NCBI GenBank assembly: GCA_001767955.1
Contig: MEMO01000035.1
Location: forward strand, 21,436-56,579
Source: Alphaproteobacteria bacterium RIFCSPLOWO2_01_FULL_40_26
Lineage (GTDB): Bacteria; Pseudomonadota; Alphaproteobacteria; Rickettsiales; UBA1997
Direction of reading: 5' to 3'
Length of the DNA stretch: 35,144 nucleotides
Position 1 is the stretch's first letter; each line of letters starts with the position of its first letter. The notes beneath the pieces are model-generated. The model was not told the origin of the DNA. It did no database searches and saw nothing but the letters and a program-made list of their open reading frames with translations. The position numbers and the translations under genes were made by a program. This document shows positions 17,760-23,995 of the stretch, piece by piece.

Positions 17760-17926
17760 AAGAATAATCGTAAATGTGGTTGTTATCAGAAATGTTGTAT
17801 CTCTAAAATAGATCCTGAAACAAGTTCAGGATGACAAGAGGTGATTGTCATCCTGAACTTGTTTCAGGATCTAATTTCAGACACAACTTTGTACAACAAC
17901 CCAGTTTCTAAGAACAATCGTAAATG
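17760..17926. repeat. Palindromic element flanked by 17-bp near-identical direct repeats
   Basis: The core GATCCTGAAACAAGTTCAGG plus ATGACAA (from about 17810) and its complement ending near 17872 form a long hairpin. The outer arms TTGTTATCAGAAATGTTGTA and the complement of ACACAACTTTGTACAACAAC extend it. The whole is bracketed by AAGAATAATCGTAAATG (17760-17776) and AAGAACAATCGTAAATG (17910-17926), direct repeats with one difference. The right direct repeat contains the start codon of the acetyltransferase gene. The layout resembles a target-site duplication around an inserted element. Confidence 0.7.
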
Positions 17927-18481
17927 CATCCCTCAACTCAAAAAATTTTCCCTTTTTTCGATCTTGGCGACTTTGTCTTGCGTGAAAAATGCGATGAGGA
18001 TGTTGAGAATTTTTTTGCCTATTATTCCAATCCCGAAGTCAACAAATTCATTCTCTGTGAAATTCCAAAAACCCTCGAGGAGGCCAGACATGAGCTGCAT
18101 TACTGGCGTAAAATTTTTTATCAAAATGACGGCGCTTATTTTGCCATCGCCGACAAGCAAACCGATAAGATGATTGGTTCAATCGGGTTAAGCAGTTTTA
18201 ACTCATATCAAAGCCGCATCGAATTAAGTTATGATTTGGCACAGGAATATTGGCGACGCGGCATTATGACACGGGCAATTGAGCGCATAGTTCAATATGC
18301 TTTCGACGATTTGCGCGTAAATCGCATTGAAGCTTCGATTTCGGTTTACAATATCCCGTCAAAAGAGTTGTTGTTGAAATGCGGATTTGTTCTCGAAGGC
18401 ATTCTGCGCCAACATCGCCTTCATCTTGGCCAATTCGTTGATGTTTATTTTTTCAGCATGTTGCGCGGGGATTTGTGTTAA
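17924..18481 (+). CDS. GNAT family N-acetyltransferase (RimJ/RimL-like)
   Basis: A 185-residue acetyl-CoA-dependent N-acetyltransferase of the RimJ/RimL (Acetyltransf_3) type. Landmarks are LRE at the start of the fold, SNPEVNKF, IGSIGL, then IELSYDLAQEYWRRGIMTRA, which contains the acetyl-CoA-binding (R/Q)xxGxx loop as RRGIM. The C-terminal NIPSKELLLKCGFVLEGILRQ matches the usual NxxSxxxLxKxGFxxEG segment. The substrate (protein N terminus, aminoglycoside or other) cannot be told. The start ATG 17924 lies in the right direct repeat of the palindromic element. The stop overlaps the stop of the convergent carrier-like gene by 3 bp. Confidence 0.88.
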   Translation: MHPSTQKIFPFFDLGDFVLREKCDEDVENFFAYYSNPEVNKFILCEIPKTLEEARHELHYWRKIFYQNDGAYFAIADKQTDKMIGSIGLSSFNSYQSRIELSYDLAQEYWRRGIMTRAIERIVQYAFDDLRVNRIEASISVYNIPSKELLLKCGFVLEGILRQHRLHLGQFVDVYFFSMLRGDLC

Positions 18482-19599
18482 GGAGCCTGTCTTAAATCTC
18501 CTTCGCGAACGGTAGGCGTTGCCGTTACAGAACTGACTGTATTTGATGGTTGCGCAGCGTTGATTGCCACAGATAATTCCCGCACCAAAGATTCTGATCT
18601 TTCTGCGGCTCCCGGAACTTCTTCTTCCACTTTCTTTTCCAATTCAAAAACTGGCGGCTCATTAATTTGACGTATAGCGGCAATATCAGAAATAGCGCGC
18701 TTTTCAAAAAAACTGAGACCATCAAACAAGTTCGATATTCCGCCAGCCAATTCCTTTCCCTTACTTATTGAAGTAGTCGCAGCCATGAGAGCTGCCACTC
18801 TTGCAACGCCACCTTTGAACAAATTTTTTGGCTCAAACATTTCATGCGGAATGGAAGAATATTTTCCTGAAGCAAAGGCGCTATAAAGATTATGCAAAGG
18901 CGTTGTGGAAGCACAACAAGCCAGACGCAAACTATGTTGCATCACCTTTTTGATTTGATCATCTTTCATACCGGTTTTATCGCTTAAAAACTTACCATAT
19001 TCCTGAAAAAGAACGGCGCTTATCGGATCAATGCCATAAATCGCCATGGCATAAAGAAAATTTCTGGTAAAAAGCAAAGACATGCTTGCCGGCCTGTTAG
19101 CAATGGCTACTTCCCTTCTTCGTCCTATTTTTTCTTGATCAAGGCCGATATTTACCAATCTAAACGTTTCTTCCGGATCGGTTTTATATGCCAGACCGGT
19201 TTCCACCGCAGCTGACAATAATGACCTGGAAAATGGATCAATATTCATATGATCCCCTCCGGCCATAATTGCAGAAGCTACAGGAATAGCGGAAGTGGTT
19301 CTTCGTAAAAAGCCAAATGTTGTCATGGAGACAAACTCAGATTTTAAAGAAGCAAGACACCCGAAAGCTCCTTTGTAAGTTTGACCTTCAATTCCCTTTT
19401 TAGCGGATAATCTTAAACCAACTGTAATGATTGGTTGTGCCAGAACTCCGGTTGCAGTCATGCCAATCTGATTTGTCAAAAATAATCCTCCTATCCTTCT
19501 GATATTTGTGAAAAGCTTATGATTACTTGACGAAGCATTCTCATGGTCAATTGGAAGCTCGCTAAAAGGATCGGTAAATGTAAAAGGAGGTTTAGACAT
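18478..19599 (-). CDS. Hypothetical protein resembling a divergent mitochondrial carrier (three-repeat membrane protein)
   Basis: 373 residues, not firmly assignable. Three stretches fit the repeat plan of the mitochondrial carrier family. The first is GVLAQPIITVGLRL (P56), then YKGAFGCL and GFLRR (96-100). The second is TDPEETFR (P142), an exact PX[DE]XX[RK], then SLLFTRN (174-180) and AIYG. The third is ASTTPLHNLY (P234), then NLFKGGVAR (259-267). The three prolines are 86 and 92 residues apart, close to the family's roughly 100-residue period. Repeats 1 and 3 lack the acidic and basic signature residues, so it is divergent. The C-terminal 70 residues are polar, and the last residues EGDLRQAP with the stop are encoded by a repeat end. 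Legionella LncP is a known bacterial precedent. Transport function is inference. Confidence 0.6.
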   Translation of the reverse strand: MSKPPFTFTDPFSELPIDHENASSSNHKLFTNIRRIGGLFLTNQIGMTATGVLAQPIITVGLRLSAKKGIEGQTYKGAFGCLASLKSEFVSMTTFGFLRRTTSAIPVASAIMAGGDHMNIDPFSRSLLSAAVETGLAYKTDPEETFRLVNIGLDQEKIGRRREVAIANRPASMSLLFTRNFLYAMAIYGIDPISAVLFQEYGKFLSDKTGMKDDQIKKVMQHSLRLACCASTTPLHNLYSAFASGKYSSIPHEMFEPKNLFKGGVARVAALMAATTSISKGKELAGGISNLFDGLSFFEKRAISDIAAIRQINEPPVFELEKKVEEEVPGAAERSESLVRELSVAINAAQPSNTVSSVTATPTVREGDLRQAP

Positions 19600-19635
19600 A
19601 ATTTCAAATAAGATTTAATAAAACAGGCTTACACG

Positions 19636-19737
19636 GGCCATGTCGCAAATCAACTTTCTGCAAAGTCTAAACTCTTGATTTACAAGGGCTCATCGCGTTT
19701 AAAAATGGCAAGAAATGGGGATTTGCGACAGTCCCGC
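19636..19737 (+). repeat. RPE-like palindromic element, copy 3 (intergenic)
   Basis: Aligns to the copies at 2241 and 16591 over its whole length. Its ends, GGGCCATGTCGCAAATC and GATTTGCGACAGTCCC, are complementary apart from a short bulge. It is open in the hemH frame (HVANQLSAKSKLLIYKGSSR and then LKMARNGDLRQS). It occupies about a third of the 313-bp gap between the divergent carrier-like gene and rplM; the rest of the gap holds the rplM promoter and nothing else I can identify. Confidence 0.85.
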
Positions 19738-19844
19738 ACAGGATATACCAAACTTGGTATTTAGTTGAAGCGCAAAACAAGAAAAAACATTTGATCTTTT
19801 TGCAACATAATTTTTTAAAAAATTTTCCAAAAGCTAATTTCAAT

Positions 19845-19872
19845 TTGACTTTTGTTTTGCCATGCCTTTAAT
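19845..19872 (+). promoter_or_regulatory. Candidate sigma-70 promoter of the rplM operon
   Basis: TTGACT (19845-19850) and TTTAAT (19867-19872) match five of six bases each of the -35 and -10 consensus, with a 16-bp spacer. It lies about 40 bp before the rplM ATG, in an AT-rich stretch, and is the only good candidate in the gap. Confidence 0.5.
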
Positions 19873-19912
19873 GCGCCGCCCTTTCTTACTGGCTCTTAAA
19901 TCTTTCTAGAAA

Positions 19913-20380
19913 ATGCTAAAAACTTACACGGCAAAGCCGAGTGAAATTCAAAGAAAATGGTGGCTGATTGATGCGGAAAATCTGGTGGTTGGCCGTCTTG
20001 CTTCAATTGTCGCCAAAATTCTGCGCGGCAAACATAAAGCAAGCTTCTCGCCAAATCTTGATTGCGGCGATCATATCGTTGTCATCAACGCCGAAAAAGT
20101 GAAACTCACCGGCAAAAAATACGCCGAAAAACTTTATCACTGGCACACTGGCTATCCAGGCGGAATCAAAGACAAAACCGCACGCCAAATCATTGAAGGA
20201 AAATTTCCCGAAAGAGTTTTGCATTATGCCGTTGAAAGAATGATTTCCCGCGGACCTCTGCAACGCGACATCATGGTTAAACTCCACATCTACAAAGGAG
20301 CCAATCACAAACATCAGGCGCAAAATCCACAAATTTTGGATGTGGCTTCAATGAATCGTAAAAACAAAAAATTTAACTAA
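19913..20380 (+). CDS. rplM: 50S ribosomal protein L13
   Basis: A 155-residue large-subunit protein, an early assembly protein bound to 23S rRNA. The N-terminal [20 protein letters not shown], the middle [17 protein letters not shown], and [20 protein letters not shown] are all family landmarks, as is the RMISRGPL segment near the C terminus. It is slightly longer than E. coli L13 (142) through its C-terminal tail. It is followed after 3 bp by rpsI, the conserved L13-S9 pair, and is probably transcribed from the promoter at 19845. Confidence 0.97.
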   Translation: MLKTYTAKPSEIQRKWWLIDAENLVVGRLASIVAKILRGKHKASFSPNLDCGDHIVVINAEKVKLTGKKYAEKLYHWHTGYPGGIKDKTARQIIEGKFPERVLHYAVERMISRGPLQRDIMVKLHIYKGANHKHQAQNPQILDVASMNRKNKKFN

Positions 20381-20383
20381 GAT

Positions 20384-20866
20384 ATGAATTTGAAGATAAG
20401 CTCTAAAGAAAAAATCATCAAAAAAGAGGAAGAAGAAACAAAGGTGAGAGAAAAAGTCTCCACCCCAAAAATTGATGCTTCCGGCCGCTCTTACGCAACC
20501 GGCAAAAGAAAAAACGCCGCAGCGCGCGTATGGATAAAAAAGGGCAATGGCAAAATCACCGTTAATGGTCTCGATGCCAAAACCTATTTCGGCCGCGAAA
20601 TTTTGGTAAGCATGGTTAAAGCTCCCTTTGCCACAGCAAAAGGTGAAAATAAATTTGATGTTATAGCCACAATCACAGGCGGCGGCAAAAGCGGACAAGC
20701 CGGAGCGTTGGCTCACGGCATCAGCAAAGCTTTGGTTGAGTTTGATTGCGATACACACAAGGCTTTAAGAAAAGGTGGCTTTCTCACTCGCGATCCAAGA
20801 GTTGTCGAACGCAAAAAATACGGCCTCAAAAAGGCACGCAAAGGCCAAACCTACCGCAAACGTTAA
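20384..20866 (+). CDS. rpsI: 30S ribosomal protein S9
   Basis: A 160-residue small-subunit protein whose C-terminal tail reaches the decoding P site. The S9 core starts at about residue 34 (SYATGKRKNAAARVWIKKG), continues through GGGKSGQAGALAHGISKAL, and ends in the canonical basic tail KKARKGQTYRKR. The first roughly 33 residues are a Lys/Glu-rich extension (KEKIIKKEEEETKVREK) typical in length for alphaproteobacterial S9. It follows rplM by 3 bp, and rpiB begins 10 bp after its stop. Confidence 0.97.
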   Translation: MNLKISSKEKIIKKEEEETKVREKVSTPKIDASGRSYATGKRKNAAARVWIKKGNGKITVNGLDAKTYFGREILVSMVKAPFATAKGENKFDVIATITGGGKSGQAGALAHGISKALVEFDCDTHKALRKGGFLTRDPRVVERKKYGLKKARKGQTYRKR

Positions 20867-20876
20867 TTTAAAGAAA

Positions 20877-21329
20877 GTGCACGAAGCACGAAGCACGAAG
20901 CACGAAGCACGAATTTTCATCGCCTCCGATCACGCCGGTTTTCACTTAAAAAAATTTCTAATCACAGAACTCACAAAATCAGGATTCAAGCTTGCTGATC
21001 TTGGTTGCAATTCGGCAGAAAAATCAGTGGATTATCCTGATTACGCGCAAAAGCTCGTCAAAAAAATCAAAAAAGAATTCGGGATTTTAATTTGCGGAAG
21101 CGGTGTTGGAATTTGCATGGCGGCAAATCGCTTCAAACATGTGCGCGCCGCATTAAGCTATAATGTAAAATCAGCAAAACTTGCAAGAGCTCACAACGAT
21201 GCCAACGTGCTTTGCCTTGGCGCCAGAATGACTAAAGACCAATCAGCCCTAGCAATTGCAAAAGCCTTCTTAAACGGCAAATTTGAAGGCGGAAGGCATG
21301 AAGAAAGAGTTAAAAAACTCGGAAGATGA
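20877..21329 (+). CDS. rpiB: Ribose-5-phosphate isomerase B
   Basis: A 150-residue RpiB/LacAB-family sugar-phosphate isomerase, interconverting ribose 5-phosphate and ribulose 5-phosphate in the pentose phosphate pathway. Landmarks are IFIASDHAGFHLKK near the N terminus, YPDYAQK, ICGSGVGICMAANRFKHVRA with the active-site Cys, and HNDANVLCLGAR. No ATG lies close to the conserved core. GTG 20877 is the best start and gives the N terminus VHEARSTKHEARIF, with an initiator Met. Those extra residues are encoded by a 7-bp tandem repeat. The only upstream in-frame ATG (20775) lies inside rpsI. The stop overlaps the trmB start (ATGA). Confidence 0.92.
   Translation: MHEARSTKHEARIFIASDHAGFHLKKFLITELTKSGFKLADLGCNSAEKSVDYPDYAQKLVKKIKKEFGILICGSGVGICMAANRFKHVRAALSYNVKSAKLARAHNDANVLCLGARMTKDQSALAIAKAFLNGKFEGGRHEERVKKLGR
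20879..20913 (+). repeat. Tandem repeat of five 7-bp units (GCACGAA) at the start of rpiB
   Basis: GCACGAA is repeated five times without a mismatch, beginning inside the GTG start codon of rpiB. Because 7 is not a multiple of 3, gain or loss of a unit would shift the frame relative to this start codon. Confidence 0.9.
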
Positions 21330-22057
21330 TTGAAGGAAGCGGAGAGCAAGAGATAGGAGACAGATGGATTAGAAGCTTTGGCCGCATCAAAAGCCGCAAA
21401 CTCTCCGATCACAAAAAATTTTTGCTGAAAAACCTACTGTCAACTTATCAGATCCCGAAACAAGTTCGGGATGACAATCTGGTTTGCATTCACAACATGA
21501 CTTACACTTGTCATCCCGAACTTGTTTCGGGATCTAAAATAGAAATCGGCTTCGGCTTCGGTGATTTTCTTTTTGAAAAAGCCAAAAAAAATCCTGATAA
21601 AAATTTTTTTGGTTGCGAACCTCACCTCAACGGAGTTGTGAATTTATTGGCTAAACTTGAGAAAGAGCCACTTTCAAATCTCAAAATCTCGCAAGAAGAT
21701 GTCCGCGTTTTTTTACAAAATTTTCCCGATAATTTTTTTGATGAAATTTATATTTTATTTCCCGATCCCTGGCCAAAATTAAAGCATTTCAAACGCCGTC
21801 TGATCACTACAAAATTTCTTGATGAAATTCTTTCGCCAAAAATGAAAAAAGCTGCAAGACTAATAATTGCAACAGACCACGACTCTTACAAAACCTGGAT
21901 TTTATCAGAAATTTTGCACAGCAAAAAATTTTTCTGGCTCGCAAATTCCAAAAAAGACTGGCAGATTTTCCCTGAAAATTGGACCAAAACCAAATACCAA
22001 AAAAAGGCCGAAAACGAAGGAAGAATTCCAATAATTTTGAATCTGATTCATCAATGA
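21326..22057 (+). CDS. trmB: tRNA (guanine-N7)-methyltransferase with an in-frame repeat insertion
   Basis: A SAM-dependent enzyme making m7G46 in tRNA. Landmarks are the N-terminal RSFGRIKSRKLSD, SAM motif IEIGFGFGDFLFEKA, EPHLNGV, IYILFPDPWPKLKHFKRRL (the TrmB PDPWxKxxHxKRR signature), and a C-terminal IATDHDSY segment. Residues 43-70 (IPKQVRDDN to HPELVSGS) are foreign to the family. They are encoded by a hairpin repeat inserted directly before the SAM motif, keeping the frame. At 243 residues the protein is otherwise normal in length. ATG 21326 overlaps the rpiB stop, and the stop overlaps the murB ATG. Whether the enzyme tolerates the insertion is unknown, but no catalytic motif is lost. 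Confidence 0.9.
   Translation: MIEGSGEQEIGDRWIRSFGRIKSRKLSDHKKFLLKNLLSTYQIPKQVRDDNLVCIHNMTYTCHPELVSGSKIEIGFGFGDFLFEKAKKNPDKNFFGCEPHLNGVVNLLAKLEKEPLSNLKISQEDVRVFLQNFPDNFFDEIYILFPDPWPKLKHFKRRLITTKFLDEILSPKMKKAARLIIATDHDSYKTWILSEILHSKKFFWLANSKKDWQIFPENWTKTKYQKKAENEGRIPIILNLIHQ
21450..21535. repeat. Hairpin repeat (AGATCCCGAAACAAGTTCGG family) inside trmB
   Basis: AGATCCCGAAACAAGTTCGG plus GATGACAA at 21450-21477 is the perfect complement of the block ending at 21535, with about 30 bp between. It is the same family as the cores at 17808-17875 and 28684-28813, with CCCG/CGGG replacing CCTG/CAGG in both arms, a compensated change. It adds 84 bp (28 codons) to trmB. Confidence 0.9.
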
Positions 22058-22929
22058 ATTATCAATTACCAAACATTCGCGGTTCGTATCGCCAAAACGC
22101 CAAACTAAAAAACTGGTTCGATGTCGGCGGCCATGCCGAAATTATGTTTCGTCCCGCTGATATGGCTGATTTGCAGTATTTTTTAAAAAATTGTCCCAAA
22201 AAAATTCCAATCCAGATTTTAGGCGCTGGTTCAAATGTTATAGTTTCTGATGAAGGCGTGAAAGGTGTTGTCATCAAACTTCCCGCTGAATTTGCCAAAA
22301 TTTCGCATGAAGAGAAAATGGTGACAGCGGGCGCTGCCGCTTTGTGCGGCAATGTCGCGCTTTATTGCAAAAATGCTGCTCTTTCCGGTTTAGAATTCTT
22401 CAGCGGAATTCCCGGCTCAATCGGTGGCGCAATCGCCATGAATGCTGGCTGTTATGGTTTTGATGTCGCACAAAATCTAATCAGCGCTATCGCAATGGAT
22501 TTTGATGGAAATTTGCACAAATTATCGAATTCCGATTTTGGATTTTTTTATCGCGGCAATAAAATTTCAAAAAATTTTATTTTTATCGAAGGACGTTTCA
22601 AAGCAGCAAAATCAAGCTTCGATGAAGTTGAAAAAAAAATTACTGAATTAAACAGGCAACGCGAAAAAGCGCAACCAATCCGCGCCAAAACCGGAGGCAG
22701 CACTTTTAAAAATCCGCCAAGATTGAGTGCGTGGAAGTTAATTGATGAAGCCGGATATCGCGGAAAAATTATCGGCGATGCACAAATTTCAGAAAAACAC
22801 TGCAACTTCATGATCAATCGCGGACAAGCGAAGGCAAAGGATTTGATTGATTTAGGCAATGAAGTAAAAAAATCAGTGAAAGAAAAAACCGGTGTCGATT
22901 TGGAATGGGAAATAAAAATCTTGAAGTGA
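22054..22929 (+). CDS. murB: UDP-N-acetylenolpyruvoylglucosamine reductase
   Basis: An FAD enzyme completing UDP-MurNAc synthesis for peptidoglycan (291 residues). Landmarks are KNWFDVGGHAEIMF, LGAGSNVIVSDEGVKGVVIK (FAD-binding), SGIPGSIGGAIAMNAGCYG, FFYRGN with the substrate-binding Tyr/Arg region, GSTFKNP with the catalytic Ser of the family, and AWKLIDEAGYRG. The start ATG 22054 overlaps the trmB stop; an upstream in-frame ATG (21979) would run through trmB and has no family match. Its presence, with alr, argues that the cell makes at least some peptidoglycan. Confidence 0.95.
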   Translation: MNYQLPNIRGSYRQNAKLKNWFDVGGHAEIMFRPADMADLQYFLKNCPKKIPIQILGAGSNVIVSDEGVKGVVIKLPAEFAKISHEEKMVTAGAAALCGNVALYCKNAALSGLEFFSGIPGSIGGAIAMNAGCYGFDVAQNLISAIAMDFDGNLHKLSNSDFGFFYRGNKISKNFIFIEGRFKAAKSSFDEVEKKITELNRQREKAQPIRAKTGGSTFKNPPRLSAWKLIDEAGYRGKIIGDAQISEKHCNFMINRGQAKAKDLIDLGNEVKKSVKEKTGVDLEWEIKILK

Positions 22930-23047
22930 AATAAAATTCTCTGTTGCAATTTTAAAACAAGTCAGGCAAGTTGCGCCGCGCCTTACAAATCGTCATGCGA
23001 ACCATGATTGTTTGGGTTATTTCAGTCAATCAATCCAAAAACTAATT

Positions 23048-23413
23048 ATGAAAAAGATTTTTTCTTCTGTGGCAAAAATTACCATTCTATCATTTCTAAT
23101 CCTTGCATTAGCTCCACTAGTTGTCCCTGCAATTTCATCTGATGCATTTGCACAAAGCGGAACCACCGTCTCTACCACTACAAGCTCAAATGTCTTGGTT
23201 GATACGGTTTGTAACGTATTAAAAATCATCACCGGCAATGCTGGTAAAGCCTTCGCTGCTTTTGCCATCATCTCTGTTGGTATCGGCTTCTTTACTGGTA
23301 AAGTATCCTGGGGTTTGATGATTGGTGTTGCCGCTGGTATCGCCGCGATGTTTGGCGCTCCATCAATCGTTTCCGCCATCACTGGCAAAGGCGCTTACGA
23401 TTGCGGCGCTTAA
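23048..23413 (+). CDS. virB2: TrbC/VirB2-family type IV secretion pilin
   Basis: 121 residues. Residues 1-35 form a clear signal peptide (KK, then ITILSFLILALAPLVVPAI, cleavage after DAFA). The mature part has two hydrophobic helices: KAFAAFAIISVGIGFFTG and WGLMIGVAAGIAAMFGA, joined by a short polar loop (KVSW). This is the classic layout of VirB2/TrbC major pilins. A Cys pair (C57, C119) may form a disulfide. ATG 23048 is chosen because the upstream extension breaks the signal peptide logic. No other secretion gene is in the window. In Rickettsiales the rvh type IV system often has scattered virB2 copies, so this may be one of those. It sits 27 bp before rpmB, an unusual neighbour. Confidence 0.82.
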   Translation: MKKIFSSVAKITILSFLILALAPLVVPAISSDAFAQSGTTVSTTTSSNVLVDTVCNVLKIITGNAGKAFAAFAIISVGIGFFTGKVSWGLMIGVAAGIAAMFGAPSIVSAITGKGAYDCGA

Positions 23414-23440
23414 TTAATCCGCTTCAAAACGTTTAAAAAC

Positions 23441-23791
23441 ATGTCAAGAAAATGCGATTTGCTTGCTGTTTCTGTTATGAGTGGACACAAAGTCTCTCAC
23501 TCTAACCGTAAAACAAAAAGAGAGTTTCGCCCAAATTTAAAAAATGTTTCTTTGAAGAGCGATACGCTTGGCGTTGACATAAGGTTAAAGCTAGCTGTAT
23601 CAACCATTAGAACTATCAACAAGCTTGGCAATATTGACAATTTCCTGATTAATTGTCGCTATGCCAAACTCACTGCTCTTGGAAAAAAGATAAGAACAAA
23701 AATCAAAAATAAGTTGATTGATTCCGGCAAACTCTCTGACGTTAAAATCATTAGAGAAAAGAAAGCAGCAAAAAAGAAAATTAAAAAATAA
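23441..23791 (+). CDS. rpmB: 50S ribosomal protein L28
   Basis: A 116-residue protein of the large subunit. The N-terminal MSRKCDLLAVSVMSGHKVSHSNRKTKREFRPNL-type segment (residues 1-33) is the family signature (Cys, GxxVSHSNxKTKRxFxPNL). It continues with LAVSTIRTINKLGNIDNFL. A roughly 20-residue Lys-rich tail (KKAAKKKIKK) makes it longer than most alphaproteobacterial L28 proteins (about 97). The gene is 27 bp after the pilin gene and is followed by a compact palindrome and a terminator. Confidence 0.93.
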   Translation: MSRKCDLLAVSVMSGHKVSHSNRKTKREFRPNLKNVSLKSDTLGVDIRLKLAVSTIRTINKLGNIDNFLINCRYAKLTALGKKIRTKIKNKLIDSGKLSDVKIIREKKAAKKKIKK

Positions 23792-23799
23792 TTTCAATT

Positions 23800-23902
23800 T
23801 TACCCCTCACCCCAACCCTCTCCCACAAGGAGAGGGGGAGTTAATCCGAATTCGGTGCAACTCCCTCTCCCCTTGTGGGAGAGGGTTGGGGTGAGGGGTA
23901 AT
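23800..23902. repeat. Compact palindrome of the CCCCTCACCC/GGGTGAGGGG family
   Basis: The left arm runs TTACCCCTCACCCCAACCCT to GGAGTT and the right arm AACTCCCTCTCC to GGGGTGAGGGGTAA. The arms are complementary over about 43 bp, with a loop of about 15 bp around TCCGAATTCGG. The same arms bracket the central element at 16523-16759. This family of repeats is widespread in bacterial genomes. Confidence 0.85.
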
Positions 23903-23936
23903 ATTTAGCAAGAGGGTAAATAAACTCTTCAAAAAC

Positions 23937-23972
23937 AAACCGGTCCTAATACAAACGGACCGGTTTTTTATT
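23937..23972 (+). terminator. Rho-independent terminator after rpmB
   Basis: AAACCGGTCC and GGACCGGTTT form a 10-bp GC-rich stem around the loop TAATACAAAC, followed directly by TTTTATT. It lies about 145 bp after rpmB and 24 bp before the lpdA start, so it separates the two transcripts. Its position so close to lpdA leaves room for attenuation of lpdA. Confidence 0.85.
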
Positions 23973-23995
23973 GCTCAAATTTTAAAATTTCAAAA

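Noticed and set aside
18525-18725. Small open frames antisense to or overlapping the carrier-like, transporter, ffh and lpdA genes
   Set aside because: They are shadows of strong genes in other frames, have no family resemblance and no independent start context.
22930-23047. tRNA or small RNA gene between murB and the pilin gene
   Set aside because: I looked for a cloverleaf and a T-loop sequence here and in the other gaps and found none that pairs convincingly.
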